A DNA stretch of 64,000 nucleotides, taken from assembly GCF_017745675.1 (NCBI RefSeq), contig NZ_JAFLJM010000006.1, forward strand, positions 124,001 through 188,000. Reading direction: 5' to 3'. Position numbers and translations under genes: made by a program. Under the pieces are notes generated by a model. It was given only the letters and a program-made list of their open reading frames with translations, had not been told where the DNA came from and did no database searches. Origin of the DNA: Alkalihalobacillus sp. BA299 (GTDB lineage Bacteria > Bacillota > Bacilli > Bacillales > Bacillaceae_F). Below, one piece after another: positions 35,671-44,389 of the stretch (position 1 is its first letter; each line of letters begins with the position of its first letter).

Positions 35671-35933
35671 TGTTAGAATACGAGAACGCAAGAAATTTGA
35701 AAGAACTAAAGCTCTGTGTTGTAACGACAACATCAATAACAATTAGAAGCTTTCTATTAGAACAACTCGAATTCCTATACAATAATGGTTTTGATGTAAC
35801 AGTTATTTGTGATGTAGATGAAGAGTTGAGAAGAGAGCTACCTAAAGGTATTTAATATCGTTCAAGAATGAAGAGAGCGTTGGATCCTTTAGGTGCTTTA
35901 AGGAGTATCTATCTCCTTTATCGAACTATATGA
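35670..35933 (+). pseudogene. Decayed glycosyltransferase family 4 (N-terminal fragment)
   Basis: Overlaps the galE stop by one base (GTG start). The frame reads LKLCVVTTTSITIRSFLLEQ, then VTVICDVDEELRRELPKGI, as at the start of EPS GT4 enzymes. It is interrupted by TAA at 35853 and continues in the same frame with MKRALDPLGALRSIYLLYRT, which again fits the family. A second stop follows at 35931 and the remaining 250 or so residues are missing. One nonsense mutation plus a 3' deletion explain it. Confidence 0.75.
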
Positions 35934-35989
35934 GACGCGAAAATATCGCCAGATAAACGTGTAATCGGCTTAGGTGTATTTTATTATAC

Positions 35990-36028
35990 AAAAAAGGGTG
36001 CTGACATATTTAATCAGCACCCTTTTTT
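35990..36028. terminator. Bidirectional terminator between the eps cluster and the beta-helix gene
   Basis: AAAAAAGGGTGCTGA / TCAGCACCCTTTTTT, a perfect 15-bp inverted repeat with a 9-base loop, flanked by A- and T-runs, so it can act on both strands. It closes the eps operon (plus) and the 36031 gene (minus). Confidence 0.9.
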
Positions 36029-36030
36029 AC

Positions 36031-38184
36031 TTACTTTTGAGTATTTGCCTCTGTATTTAAATCATTTTCCTTTAAATCAAGTGTTGCATTATAAAGTACA
36101 TTATCTTCAATGATATATGGCGGGGCATTTTTACCAGAATAAATCGTAGAGATCCCTTTGTTTTCAAGATTGGATCTAATCGTATTTTTTCTTATCGTTA
36201 GATCTTTTACTTCATACGGTTCATCTTTTGTCCAATAGGAGCCTACTCTAAGTACTTCTAAATCCGAACGTTCCATATGGTTTGCATTAATGTTGTTTTT
36301 TTCTAATTGGACTTTATTAGCCGATGTTATGGTAATAGCATGCGTATCACCTAATGCATTAAATTCAGAGTTTGTAATAGCAACATGATCAGGAATACCA
36401 TGAAAACTATTAATACTAAACCCACCATGTCTAGACTCAAAAACACAGTTATCAAAGATGTACTCTCCAGAGTTGTTGACCGCGACTGACCCATATACCG
36501 TTTCGTTTTCAGTAGCAATGAACTTGCAATCTTTATAAGTCCCTCTAGGGAGTTGCGAACGGTTATAACCTATAACTTCTAGGTTTTCAAAAATACTTCC
36601 GTTACTCGCATTACCAGAAAAGCTATCAAGGGCAGCTTCTCCAGTTATCGTCACATTTTTTAAATGCAGAGGATTATTATTTATTCCAAATGGAGTGTGC
36701 AATTTTTTAGTATTGTTGACGGTAATGTTCGAAGCCTCTATTCCAAATGACTTGTCACTAGCTAAATTCACAAGTGTGTCTGTAAAGGTCATGCTGTCAA
36801 TAACAAGCTCGTGTCCTAAAAAAGCTGCTAATCCATCATTCATTTTGTTATTACGAAAGGTAGCATGATTGTATGCATAGATTTTTGTTCCATCAAAATG
36901 GTTATTATTAATCTGAGCATACTTAAACGGTTCAGAAATAGCTAGGCCGATCTCCCCTTTAGAAGCAAAGTGATTGTCCTCTACTACGGCATTTCGACCA
37001 TCATATAGAATTAGATCGTATTTGGCGTTATTGTAAAACTGGTTCTCTTTAATATGGATATTATCATTTAAGTTGTACCCAGCTTCTAAATCAATTCCCG
37101 ACTCGGGTGCAGCACCGCCCATATTGTGAAACTGACTATTTGTAATCAGTACATCCTGGGCTCCGCCAATCGTAATTCCTTGCCTACGGTTATGGGCAAA
37201 CTCAGAATTTTTGACGGTAATATGTTTAGACACACCTTGCATCCAATATTCTAAATAAATATCGTTTGGAACCTCTGGCATTGGAAATACCGCATGAAAA
37301 AAAGCAGCTTCCTCAGGTATTGAGGTTAATCCCCATCCTACTGGTGTATTTGATTCTGTGCTGTCTTGTTTAGACAAAAATGTGCCATCTTCTTTATAAA
37401 AGTAAGCAACATATCCATAGCTGTCCTCAGGCATGTTTTGTTGATGGATGAATTGGAATGTTCTTTGAATATCAAAGTAAGAGTGATTAATTGGAAGATT
37501 TGTTAGCCTTGATTTTGTTCGATCATTCCTTAAATTACCTTCTTCATCGACACACCCTGATTCAAAATAGGGAGCATAAACATCTTGAATTAAAGTCCCG
37601 ATTTTACCGATGGACAGGCCATCCCCTGTGAAATTGATCGCTTTTATGTTATCTAAAGTTATTTTATTTGCCCCACTTGTAATAATTCCATAACCATGCT
37701 CATGAGTTCCACCGCTTGCATAGTCATGAGTCTCTTTATCTCCTATGTATGTCCCCCCTTTTAAAATTACATTTTTAACACCAGGTCCAATGTGTAGCAA
37801 TTTATAAGAAGAATAGTCATTTGTTTCTTTTTGCAGTACAGCCTTATCATCTAACCAAAATGTAATGTTTGAAACCATATCAATATGACTATCTTTGTCT
37901 ATTAGATAATTGCCCTCAGGGACTTTGAACACCGTATAATCGTTTTCACTTGCCCATTGAAGTGCGTCATTAATCCCTTTAGTTGTTTCAATAGGGTGTG
38001 TACCATCGTTGTATATGTTCCACTTCTTTAAGTCTAATTCATAGGTTGATTCGTTCATTGCAAAAATTGTAGGAAACGCTTGTTTTCCTAAAACCGATGG
38101 AATTGCTAGTTGACTACTGTTCATTTGTACATAAGAAAGGGAAAATAAAAAACACGTGAATACAAATAGAATGATCTTTTTCAT
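36031..38184 (-). CDS. Secreted right-handed beta-helix protein (pectate-lyase superfamily)
   Basis: A 717-aa protein with a signal peptide (MKKIILFVFTCFLFSLSYVQ). From about residue 45 it has the Pectate_lyase_3-type start (WNIYNDGTHPIETTKGINDA), then a long parallel beta-helix (HITVKNSEFAHNRRQGITIG, VLITNSQFHNMG, DNIHIKENQFYNNAKYDLI). Such proteins cleave or bind acidic polysaccharides. It is transcribed toward the eps operon, and with the GH88-like enzyme suggests extracellular EPS processing. ATG 38184 (GGAGAGGTG upstream) is preferred over 38205. Not proven to be a lyase: no catalytic set could be assigned. Confidence 0.82.
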   Translation of the reverse strand: MKKIILFVFTCFLFSLSYVQMNSSQLAIPSVLGKQAFPTIFAMNESTYELDLKKWNIYNDGTHPIETTKGINDALQWASENDYTVFKVPEGNYLIDKDSHIDMVSNITFWLDDKAVLQKETNDYSSYKLLHIGPGVKNVILKGGTYIGDKETHDYASGGTHEHGYGIITSGANKITLDNIKAINFTGDGLSIGKIGTLIQDVYAPYFESGCVDEEGNLRNDRTKSRLTNLPINHSYFDIQRTFQFIHQQNMPEDSYGYVAYFYKEDGTFLSKQDSTESNTPVGWGLTSIPEEAAFFHAVFPMPEVPNDIYLEYWMQGVSKHITVKNSEFAHNRRQGITIGGAQDVLITNSQFHNMGGAAPESGIDLEAGYNLNDNIHIKENQFYNNAKYDLILYDGRNAVVEDNHFASKGEIGLAISEPFKYAQINNNHFDGTKIYAYNHATFRNNKMNDGLAAFLGHELVIDSMTFTDTLVNLASDKSFGIEASNITVNNTKKLHTPFGINNNPLHLKNVTITGEAALDSFSGNASNGSIFENLEVIGYNRSQLPRGTYKDCKFIATENETVYGSVAVNNSGEYIFDNCVFESRHGGFSINSFHGIPDHVAITNSEFNALGDTHAITITSANKVQLEKNNINANHMERSDLEVLRVGSYWTKDEPYEVKDLTIRKNTIRSNLENKGISTIYSGKNAPPYIIEDNVLYNATLDLKENDLNTEANTQK

Positions 38185-38222
38185 ATAGATTACACCTCTC
38201 CTCATTTTTATATTTAAAGGGT

Positions 38223-38257
38223 ATTTGATATAACATCTATATTTTCTGTTATCAAAT
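38223..38257. promoter_or_regulatory. Imperfect palindrome upstream of the secreted beta-helix gene
   Basis: ATTTGATATAACA (38223-38235) and TGTTATCAAAT (38247-38257) are inverted copies with one extra base in the left arm. It lies 39 bp before the minus-strand start codon and could be an operator; it does not resemble the GTTCT sites. Confidence 0.35.
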
Positions 38258-38402
38258 TAAATATCCTGATATTTTACAGTATAGGTAGGTCTCCTTAGCA
38301 ATAAACTTTTTGACATAAATTCAGTTTAAATAGTAAGGAGCACAAGAAGTTGAGTTTTTATTTAATATAGATAAATTAAGAGGAAAATTGGAGGTGCAAA
38401 AA

Positions 38403-38558
38403 ATGAAGTTTGGAAATGTAATTAGAACCTCTATTCCATCCGATACTATGAAAATTGATGGAGGCACTTTCATAACGATTGTAATAGATGGTGGGGACTT
38501 TTTAAGTGAACTAACTAACCTTAGTATAAACGGAGGTTATTTTGACGAATCAGCTTAA
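38403..38558 (+). CDS. Small protein with repeated GG-x-F motifs (51 aa)
   Basis: ATG behind TTGGAGGTGC. The sequence carries three evenly placed elements, DGGTF, DGGDF and NGGYF, which suggests a small beta structure. It lies 31 bp before the tail-spike-like gene and is probably co-transcribed. I do not recognise it; a phage-derived accessory protein or assembly helper is possible (inference). Confidence 0.6.
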   Translation: MKFGNVIRTSIPSDTMKIDGGTFITIVIDGGDFLSELTNLSINGGYFDESA

Positions 38559-38589
38559 GAATGACGCAAACTTTTGTGGGGGGATATAA

Positions 38590-41451
38590 ATGTCTTATAA
38601 AATTCAAATAAGGCGTGGACTAAAAACTGATTTACCATTATTAGATGAAGGTGAGCTTGGACTTTGTACAGATACTGGTGAACTTTTTATTGGAACAAAT
38701 GAAGGGAATCGTCAGTTAGCGGACCATATAGAGGTACACGAGTTACTAGGCTTAAAAGCAAATAAAGATGATGTTAATTCCGAGTTAGAAGTAATTAACA
38801 ATCAATTAAGCACAAAGGCTAGTGCTGAGTATGTTGATAATCAATTAGTCAATAAAGCAGACATAAATCATAATCACACTTTAAAAGATATTACTAATAT
38901 TGATGTAACTACAGTTGAACCAAAAAATGGGGATGTATTATCTTTTCAAAATGGAACATGGAAGCCTCTACAAATGGCTTCCGAAGCGCCTGAGTCAAGC
39001 TCTAGTGCAGCTTATATAATTGAGCTAGACCGTTGGGGAATTACAGAAGGGTTACCAACAAAACCTTATACTAGCGAAGATTATTATATGGCTGATGCTA
39101 ATATTCAAGGGATTAATAACGCTCTAGAATATGCATATAACAATGGCTATACTCTAGTCGTGCTACCAAGAGGGGAGTATGCAATATGTTATCCTCGAAC
39201 GATACAAATGCAAAGTCACTTGACCTTTCACTTAAATCAATCGGTACTAAAGGTTATTTATGATTCAGATAATAAATCTCCATTTGATACCCGGACGGGA
39301 ACGGATTATTACAATTTTATTGGAACAAGTATAACTTTTAGTAATGTGACAAATGCACATTTAATGGGTGGAACAATTATCGGTTGTAGAGCTGACAGGA
39401 GTTTCGTGAATTCAAACGAGCGAAGACAGGAACACACTTATGGTGTCTTATTTTCTCGTGGAACCAATCATAGTTCGGTGAAGCACTGTATTGTTAGAGA
39501 CTATATGGGTGATGGTATTTCTATGGATAGTAGGTCTCCATCAGAGTTAGCTGAATTTAATTTGAATCTGTCTTTAAATAGCATTGATAATTCCACAGGA
39601 GAACTAACGAGTTCCAATAATTCTTTAACCTCAGGTTTTATCACGTTACGAGATTACCCGCAATTTCAAATCGCAGGCTTTGGATATAACCGAACGACGA
39701 GCATTAATACAAAAGAAGTAGATATTTTTTTCTATAGAGAAGATAATAGCTACTTACAAAAAAGGCAAATGAATCGAAAAATTTATACTCCAATCACCGT
39801 TCCAGTAGGAGCGAAGAAAATGAGGCTTGTATTTAGACAAGAAACGAATCATTTGAAGAATATGAATATTACGATAAAGTTTGGGAATATTCCACATCAT
39901 AATATAATTGAACACAATGAAGTATTGGCTAATCATCGAGGAGGAATTACATTAGGAGGCAGTTATAACATTGTTCAGCATAATGTCATTAGGGACAATG
40001 GGTTCCATCAATTAGATGATAAACCTTTATTTAATGACCCGACAAGGTACGGAATAAACCAGGAGGATTCCTATGGCGATAATTGTGTTATTAGACATAA
40101 TATTATCTATAACACGAACCATGGAATTTTAGCAGGGTGTTACTCGGTTCACATTGATAACAATCATATTTATAATGTAACTGGGATAGGTATCAATTTA
40201 TATTCCTTATCATTTGCTACAGTTAAAGGGAACTATTTATATCATTGTGGAATGAGTGCTTTTGGTTTAATGACAGCAAATTTACCTGGGGCGCATGTTC
40301 ATATAACCGATAATAGTGTGCATAATAGTCGTGTCAACATTTCAGGTAGTGGATATACAGTATACGTAAAGGGAAATACTTTTGTTGATGTTGAAATGAT
40401 TAATATGCCTGCAAATAGGATAACAGATGTATTTAAAGACAACACCTTTAAGTATACAGGACACTATACAGGTAGTGAACCAACCATGCGTATTGACAAA
40501 ATAGAGGCTTGTATTTTTGAATCAAACACAACCAACCTTCGAAGTGTACGTTTAATTACTAACGGGATTTTTGGGTCCGTGTTTAATACTATTCGATTAA
40601 ATTTAGATACTAGAACTAGTAATATAGAAAGTGGAAAAATCAGTATTTATGACTGCAACTTTAGAAGTAGTCTAATACACAATCATATTTACCTTAAGAA
40701 GAAAAGGGAAGTAAACGTGAATAACAGTGTATTACAAAACACTAGACTTCATGTAGGTAATATCAATACACCTCATGAAACCCCCATACTGTCTGTAAAT
40801 AATAGTAGGTTTTTACTAGAATCTATTACTACCCTTATCAATAACGATATCAATAACGAAGACGGTTATGGGATTATTAAGATAAGTAACTGTGATATTG
40901 AAATTGCTAATGATAACTTTAATCCATTAATAACGAATTCGTTTACTTGGAGAACTTTTGAATTCCATATGAAAAGCTGTAACTTAACGTACACTGGTAG
41001 CGGTATACTAAATCTTGTGTACTATAGTAGATTAATTAGTATGAGAAAATTTGTTTCAGCCAATAATCGGTTTGTAAACATTAATTTGCCTGAAGAAGAT
41101 CCTGAAATATTTATTAGCTATGATCCCGAAACTCATAGCATTAATGAGCCAAATTCAGGATATTATATGTTAAGCCAAATTGTAAAGGATGCAAGACCAG
41201 AAGAAGGAGGGCATATCGGCTGGGTCTGTACCCAGGAAGGGATCGCCACTCAAAGTATTTGGCAGGAAAATACTGACTACTCTGTTGGAACCGTTGTTTA
41301 TACAAATAACAATGTATATGAATGTACAGTTGCAGGGACAACAGGAACGGAAGCTCCCTCGCATACAACTGGCAGCGCTGTTGATGGGACTGTCACCTGG
41401 ATGTATTTAGGTCAAAGGGCTTTATTCTACCCGTTTGGTTTAATTGGGTAA
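38590..41451 (+). CDS. Phage tail-spike-like beta-helix protein with C-terminal carbohydrate-binding module
   Basis: A 953-aa protein without signal peptide. Residues 3-50 (YKIQIRRGLKTDLPLLDEGE, then LGLCTDTGELFIG) match the N-terminal module of phage tail fibres (Mtd_N-like). Residues 60-120 have heptad-like and HNHTLKDI segments seen before trimeric spikes. From about 140 to 830 runs a Pectate_lyase_3 beta-helix related to the 36031 protein (shared W-G/N-I start and GINNALEYA). The last 80 residues (IWQENTDYSVGTVVYTNNNV, YECTVAGTTGTEAP) form a CBM5/12-like module. Likely an EPS depolymerase or EPS-binding fibre; export route unclear. No other phage genes are near. Confidence 0.8.
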   Translation: MSYKIQIRRGLKTDLPLLDEGELGLCTDTGELFIGTNEGNRQLADHIEVHELLGLKANKDDVNSELEVINNQLSTKASAEYVDNQLVNKADINHNHTLKDITNIDVTTVEPKNGDVLSFQNGTWKPLQMASEAPESSSSAAYIIELDRWGITEGLPTKPYTSEDYYMADANIQGINNALEYAYNNGYTLVVLPRGEYAICYPRTIQMQSHLTFHLNQSVLKVIYDSDNKSPFDTRTGTDYYNFIGTSITFSNVTNAHLMGGTIIGCRADRSFVNSNERRQEHTYGVLFSRGTNHSSVKHCIVRDYMGDGISMDSRSPSELAEFNLNLSLNSIDNSTGELTSSNNSLTSGFITLRDYPQFQIAGFGYNRTTSINTKEVDIFFYREDNSYLQKRQMNRKIYTPITVPVGAKKMRLVFRQETNHLKNMNITIKFGNIPHHNIIEHNEVLANHRGGITLGGSYNIVQHNVIRDNGFHQLDDKPLFNDPTRYGINQEDSYGDNCVIRHNIIYNTNHGILAGCYSVHIDNNHIYNVTGIGINLYSLSFATVKGNYLYHCGMSAFGLMTANLPGAHVHITDNSVHNSRVNISGSGYTVYVKGNTFVDVEMINMPANRITDVFKDNTFKYTGHYTGSEPTMRIDKIEACIFESNTTNLRSVRLITNGIFGSVFNTIRLNLDTRTSNIESGKISIYDCNFRSSLIHNHIYLKKKREVNVNNSVLQNTRLHVGNINTPHETPILSVNNSRFLLESITTLINNDINNEDGYGIIKISNCDIEIANDNFNPLITNSFTWRTFEFHMKSCNLTYTGSGILNLVYYSRLISMRKFVSANNRFVNINLPEEDPEIFISYDPETHSINEPNSGYYMLSQIVKDARPEEGGHIGWVCTQEGIATQSIWQENTDYSVGTVVYTNNNVYECTVAGTTGTEAPSHTTGSAVDGTVTWMYLGQRALFYPFGLIG

Positions 41452-41574
41452 TAATGGGCAACAAATTACATTCAAGATTAGCTGTTTAATAAGCAACAAC
41501 TATTGTAGGTAATAAAGATAATGATAAAAAGCAGTAACTCTAGTTTATTAAGCTGCTGTAAATCAGGAAAAAAC

Positions 41575-41623
41575 AAGCTTATCGGCAAAGTCTCACCTTA
41601 TGAGATAGTTGGTAAGCTTTTTT
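41575..41623 (+). terminator. Terminator after the tail-spike-like gene
   Basis: Outer stem AAGCTTATC / GGTAAGCTT and inner stem TCTCA / TGAGA, followed by TTTTTT. It separates the gene from the lasso locus. Confidence 0.75.
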
Positions 41624-41727
41624 CTTAATAAAACGATGTATTCGAAGAAACATTTATTATTAAAAGGGAGTTAAAAGGTAAACCATAAAAATTGAACTTC
41701 TGATTAACAAAATATGACCACAATTAG

Positions 41728-41756
41728 TTGACTTTAGAGAAAGAAGATGGTATGTT
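41728..41756 (+). promoter_or_regulatory. Promoter of the first lasso cassette
   Basis: TTGACT (41728-41733), 17-bp spacer, TATGTT (41751-41756) with an extended -10 TG. A perfect GTTCT palindrome starts 7 bases downstream, over the expected transcription start. The leader is about 155 bases, close to that of the eps operon. Confidence 0.6.
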
Positions 41757-41762
41757 TAAAAT

Positions 41763-41778
41763 GTTCTTTATAAAGAAC
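41763..41778. promoter_or_regulatory. SinR-type operator 10 (lasso cassette 1, proximal to promoter)
   Basis: GTTCTTTATAAAGAAC, identical to the site inside the eps promoter. 91 bp before operator 11. Confidence 0.8.
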
Positions 41779-41853
41779 TGTAATTTGTTTTTTAAGCACA
41801 TGTTGCGAAAACTAAATTTGTATCTCCCTTGGTATATATTTTTTTGTAATTAT

Positions 41854-41869
41854 GTTCTTTTTAAAGAAC
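41854..41869. promoter_or_regulatory. SinR-type operator 11 (lasso cassette 1, leader)
   Basis: GTTCTTTTTAAAGAAC, 49 bp before the cyclase start codon. Confidence 0.75.
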
Positions 41870-41917
41870 GTAGATTGGTATGAACTGATGCAACTATGAT
41901 TTTATTGGAGGTAAACA

Positions 41918-43858
41918 ATGAGTGCTATTGCAGGCATTTATCATATAAATAAGGAACCTGTATCAATAGAACATATAAATAGCATCATGTCCTCTTTGCA
42001 AGTTTACCCTGCTGACGACATTCAAGTTTTCTATAAAGAAAACCTTTTTTTAGGCTGCCATGCCCAATGGATTACACCTGAATCAGTCGGTGAACAGTTA
42101 CCTTTCTATGATCGTAATCGGCAAATAGCTATTACAGCTGATGCGATTATTGATAATCGCGATGAATTATTTGCTAGATTAGATGTAGAATTGTCTGAGC
42201 GTAAAGTGATGCCTGACAGTCAGTTAATTTTACTTGCATACTATAAATGGGGTGAAGAAACACCTAAGTATTTAGTGGGTGACTTTGCCTTTATGATTTG
42301 GGATGGGAGAAGACAACAACTTTTCGGTGCAAGGGATTTTTCGGGAAGTCGGACTCTTTATTATTCCCAAAATAAACAGTACTTTAATTTTTGCACAACC
42401 ATCCAACCATTACTGTCCTTACCGTATATAAAACATCAACTTAACGAACAATGGTTAGCAGAGTTTTTGGCAATTTCAGGAATGATTGATACAGTAGATG
42501 CTTCTATTACGCCATATAAAGGTATTAAACAATTACCTCCATCGTATAGTATGTTAGTCAGGGGAGGTAAAGTAACTCTTAAAAGATATTGTTTATTAAA
42601 TCTAGGGAGAAAATTAAAGTTAAAATCTAATGAGGAGTATGTAGAAGCATTTCAAGATGTTTTTCAAAAGGCAGTTACCTCACGTTTACGTACACATCGT
42701 CAAGTTGGTGCACAGTTAAGTGGTGGGTTAGATTCAGGATCTATTGTAGGATTTGCTGCTAAACCTCTAAAAAATGAGAATAAAATATTACATACATTTA
42801 GTTACATTCCCCCAAGTGATTTTAATGATTTTACCCCTAAACATCTAATGCCAGATGAGAGGCCTTTTATTAAATCTACCGTACAACATGTAGGGGGGAT
42901 TAAGGATCACTATCTAAATTTTGATGGAAGAGATCCATATTCTGAAATGGATGACTTTCTTGACATTATGGAGATGCCATATAAATTCTTTGAAAATTCT
43001 TTTTGGTTAAAGGGGATGTATGAGAAAGCTTGTGAGGAAGATGTAGGAGTTTTACTCAATGGTGGTAGAGGAAATTTAACAATATCTTGGGGCTCAGCTA
43101 TAGATTATTACGCTACCTTATTGAAAAGGTTGAAATGGATTCGGCTACTTCAGGAGCTAAATCAATACAGTCAAAAAGCTGGGGGAGCGAGGTTAAGAAG
43201 ATTACCTATTATAACAAAAGTAGCATTTCCATTTATCAGTCAATTCTTTAATTTAAACAAAGATTATAATAATACTACACTTATTAATCCAGAGTTTGCA
43301 AAGAGGATTAATGTTTTCAAAAAGCTTAATGCATATGGCATGAGTAAAGAAGGATGGTTTACAACCTCAGATATCTATGAGCAAAGAAAAAGACATTTTG
43401 AAGATGTGTTCCATTGGAATGCTAGTAATACACTTGCGACCAAGTTGTCACTTCGTTATCCATTGTGGAAACGTGATCCTACTAATGATCTCAGAGTTGT
43501 TAATTTTTGTTTATCATTACCAGAAGATCAATATGTTCAAAAAGGTTTAGATAGGGCACTTATTCGTAGATCTACTAAAAATCTAGTACCAGATAAGGTT
43601 CGTTTAAACCAACATTTTCATGGTGTGCAAGGTGCAGACTGGGTACATCGTATGCTTCCTAAATGGAATATATTCATAAAAGAAATGAATAACCTTATTA
43701 AGGATGAGAAGGCTATGTACTATTTAGATGGCCAAACTATTAGAGAGGCAGTTGAGAAAGTGAACAAAGGCGTTGGTCCTGAATATGTTATCGACCCTGA
43801 TAGTAAAGTTCTTATGCGTAGTTTAATTGTCTTTCGATTTCTTAGAAATTTTACTTGA
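41918..43858 (+). CDS. Lasso peptide cyclase (asparagine synthetase B homolog), copy 1
   Basis: A 646-aa McjC-type macrolactam synthetase. The N-terminal half resembles the glutaminase domain of AsnB (FHIDNRDEL-like IIDNRDELFARLD, GDFAFMIWDGRR, GARDFSGSRTLYY), but residue 2 is Ser where AsnB has the catalytic Cys, so it cannot release ammonia. The C-terminal half has the ATP-binding PP-loop QLSGGLDSGSIVGFAAK and LRYPLWKRDPTNDLRVV. It adenylates an Asp/Glu side chain of the core peptide and closes the ring. Its own precursor gene follows at once. About the same length as copy 2, with clear full-length similarity. Confidence 0.9.
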   Translation: MSAIAGIYHINKEPVSIEHINSIMSSLQVYPADDIQVFYKENLFLGCHAQWITPESVGEQLPFYDRNRQIAITADAIIDNRDELFARLDVELSERKVMPDSQLILLAYYKWGEETPKYLVGDFAFMIWDGRRQQLFGARDFSGSRTLYYSQNKQYFNFCTTIQPLLSLPYIKHQLNEQWLAEFLAISGMIDTVDASITPYKGIKQLPPSYSMLVRGGKVTLKRYCLLNLGRKLKLKSNEEYVEAFQDVFQKAVTSRLRTHRQVGAQLSGGLDSGSIVGFAAKPLKNENKILHTFSYIPPSDFNDFTPKHLMPDERPFIKSTVQHVGGIKDHYLNFDGRDPYSEMDDFLDIMEMPYKFFENSFWLKGMYEKACEEDVGVLLNGGRGNLTISWGSAIDYYATLLKRLKWIRLLQELNQYSQKAGGARLRRLPIITKVAFPFISQFFNLNKDYNNTTLINPEFAKRINVFKKLNAYGMSKEGWFTTSDIYEQRKRHFEDVFHWNASNTLATKLSLRYPLWKRDPTNDLRVVNFCLSLPEDQYVQKGLDRALIRRSTKNLVPDKVRLNQHFHGVQGADWVHRMLPKWNIFIKEMNNLIKDEKAMYYLDGQTIREAVEKVNKGVGPEYVIDPDSKVLMRSLIVFRFLRNFT

Positions 43859-43874
43859 AAGGGGGTGAAACAAT

Positions 43875-44012
43875 ATGAAAAAGCAATGGTATAAGCCTGA
43901 GTTAGAAGTACTTGATGTAAATGAAACAATGGCTTCTACTGATGATGGGCCATATACTGATGAAGCATATGTTCCAGGTCAAAAGTCTTCTGAACCTCGT
44001 TTTACAAGTTAA
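43875..44012 (+). CDS. Lasso peptide precursor 1 (45 aa)
   Basis: ATG behind AGGGGGTG, 16 bp after the cyclase gene. The leader follows the Bacillus pattern MKKxWxKPxLEVLDVxxTM, with the conserved Thr two residues before the expected cleavage site. The predicted core begins ASTDDGPYTDEAY and ends PRFTS; the terminal Ser is the kind of residue phosphorylated by the kinase encoded in the cluster. The register is odd: cleavage after TM puts Tyr and Thr at ring positions 8 and 9, while an acceptor Asp comes at 10. If cleavage is one residue later (Ser1), Asp is at 9. Confidence 0.85.
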   Translation: MKKQWYKPELEVLDVNETMASTDDGPYTDEAYVPGQKSSEPRFTS

Positions 44013-44045
44013 AAAGCATATAAAATTTGCACTTTTTTTAACTAA

Positions 44046-44080
44046 ACTCATTGGGTTTCTTAATTTGAAACCCAATGAGT
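44046..44080 (+). other. Perfect hairpin after lasso precursor 1
   Basis: ACTCATTGGGTTTC / GAAACCCAATGAGT, a perfect 14-bp stem with a 7-base loop, 33 bp after the stop. It lacks an immediate T-run (TTTTTT comes only 16 bases later), so it may stabilise the short precursor mRNA or act as a weak terminator. Confidence 0.65.
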
Positions 44081-44108
44081 ATTCAACTTTAAAGGTTTTT
44101 TAGTCTTC

Positions 44109-44140
44109 AAAGCTCTTACACTTAAATGTATAAGGGCTTT
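44109..44140 (+). other. Second hairpin between the lasso cassettes
   Basis: AAAGCTCTTACAC / GTATAAGGGCTTT pairs over 13 positions with wobble pairs, 6-base loop. With the upstream hairpin it separates cassette 1 from cassette 2. Confidence 0.45.
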
Positions 44141-44254
44141 GGAGCAATATTTAACTTTAATGATTAGGATAGTAGAAATTAATAAGAAGTTATGTAAAAA
44201 ATATTTTAATAGGGTAATTCAATATATTATTAAAGAGTAACATAACTTTTGTTA

Positions 44255-44283
44255 TTGACTTACTATAGAGTTGATGATAATTT
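44255..44283 (+). promoter_or_regulatory. Promoter of the second lasso cassette
   Basis: TTGACT (44255-44260), 17-bp spacer, TAATTT (44278-44283) with an extended -10 TG. Operator 12 starts 14 bases after the -10 box. Confidence 0.55.
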
Positions 44284-44297
44284 ATGTATATAAGTTC

Positions 44298-44313
44298 GTT
44301 CTTAATAAAGAAT
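44298..44313. promoter_or_regulatory. SinR-type operator 12 (lasso cassette 2, proximal to promoter)
   Basis: GTTCTTAATAAAGAAT, identical to operator 13 and 92 bp before it. Confidence 0.7.
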
Positions 44314-44389
44314 ATTGTTTAGAGTGTTAACTTAAGCAATGAGTAATTTACTAAAATATTATTGGGTTTTATTATTTTTTTATTAGTTT

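Noticed and set aside
38590..41451. Prophage
   Set aside because: Only one tail-spike-like gene and one small ORF; no integrase, head, tail or lysis genes and no attachment repeats were seen.
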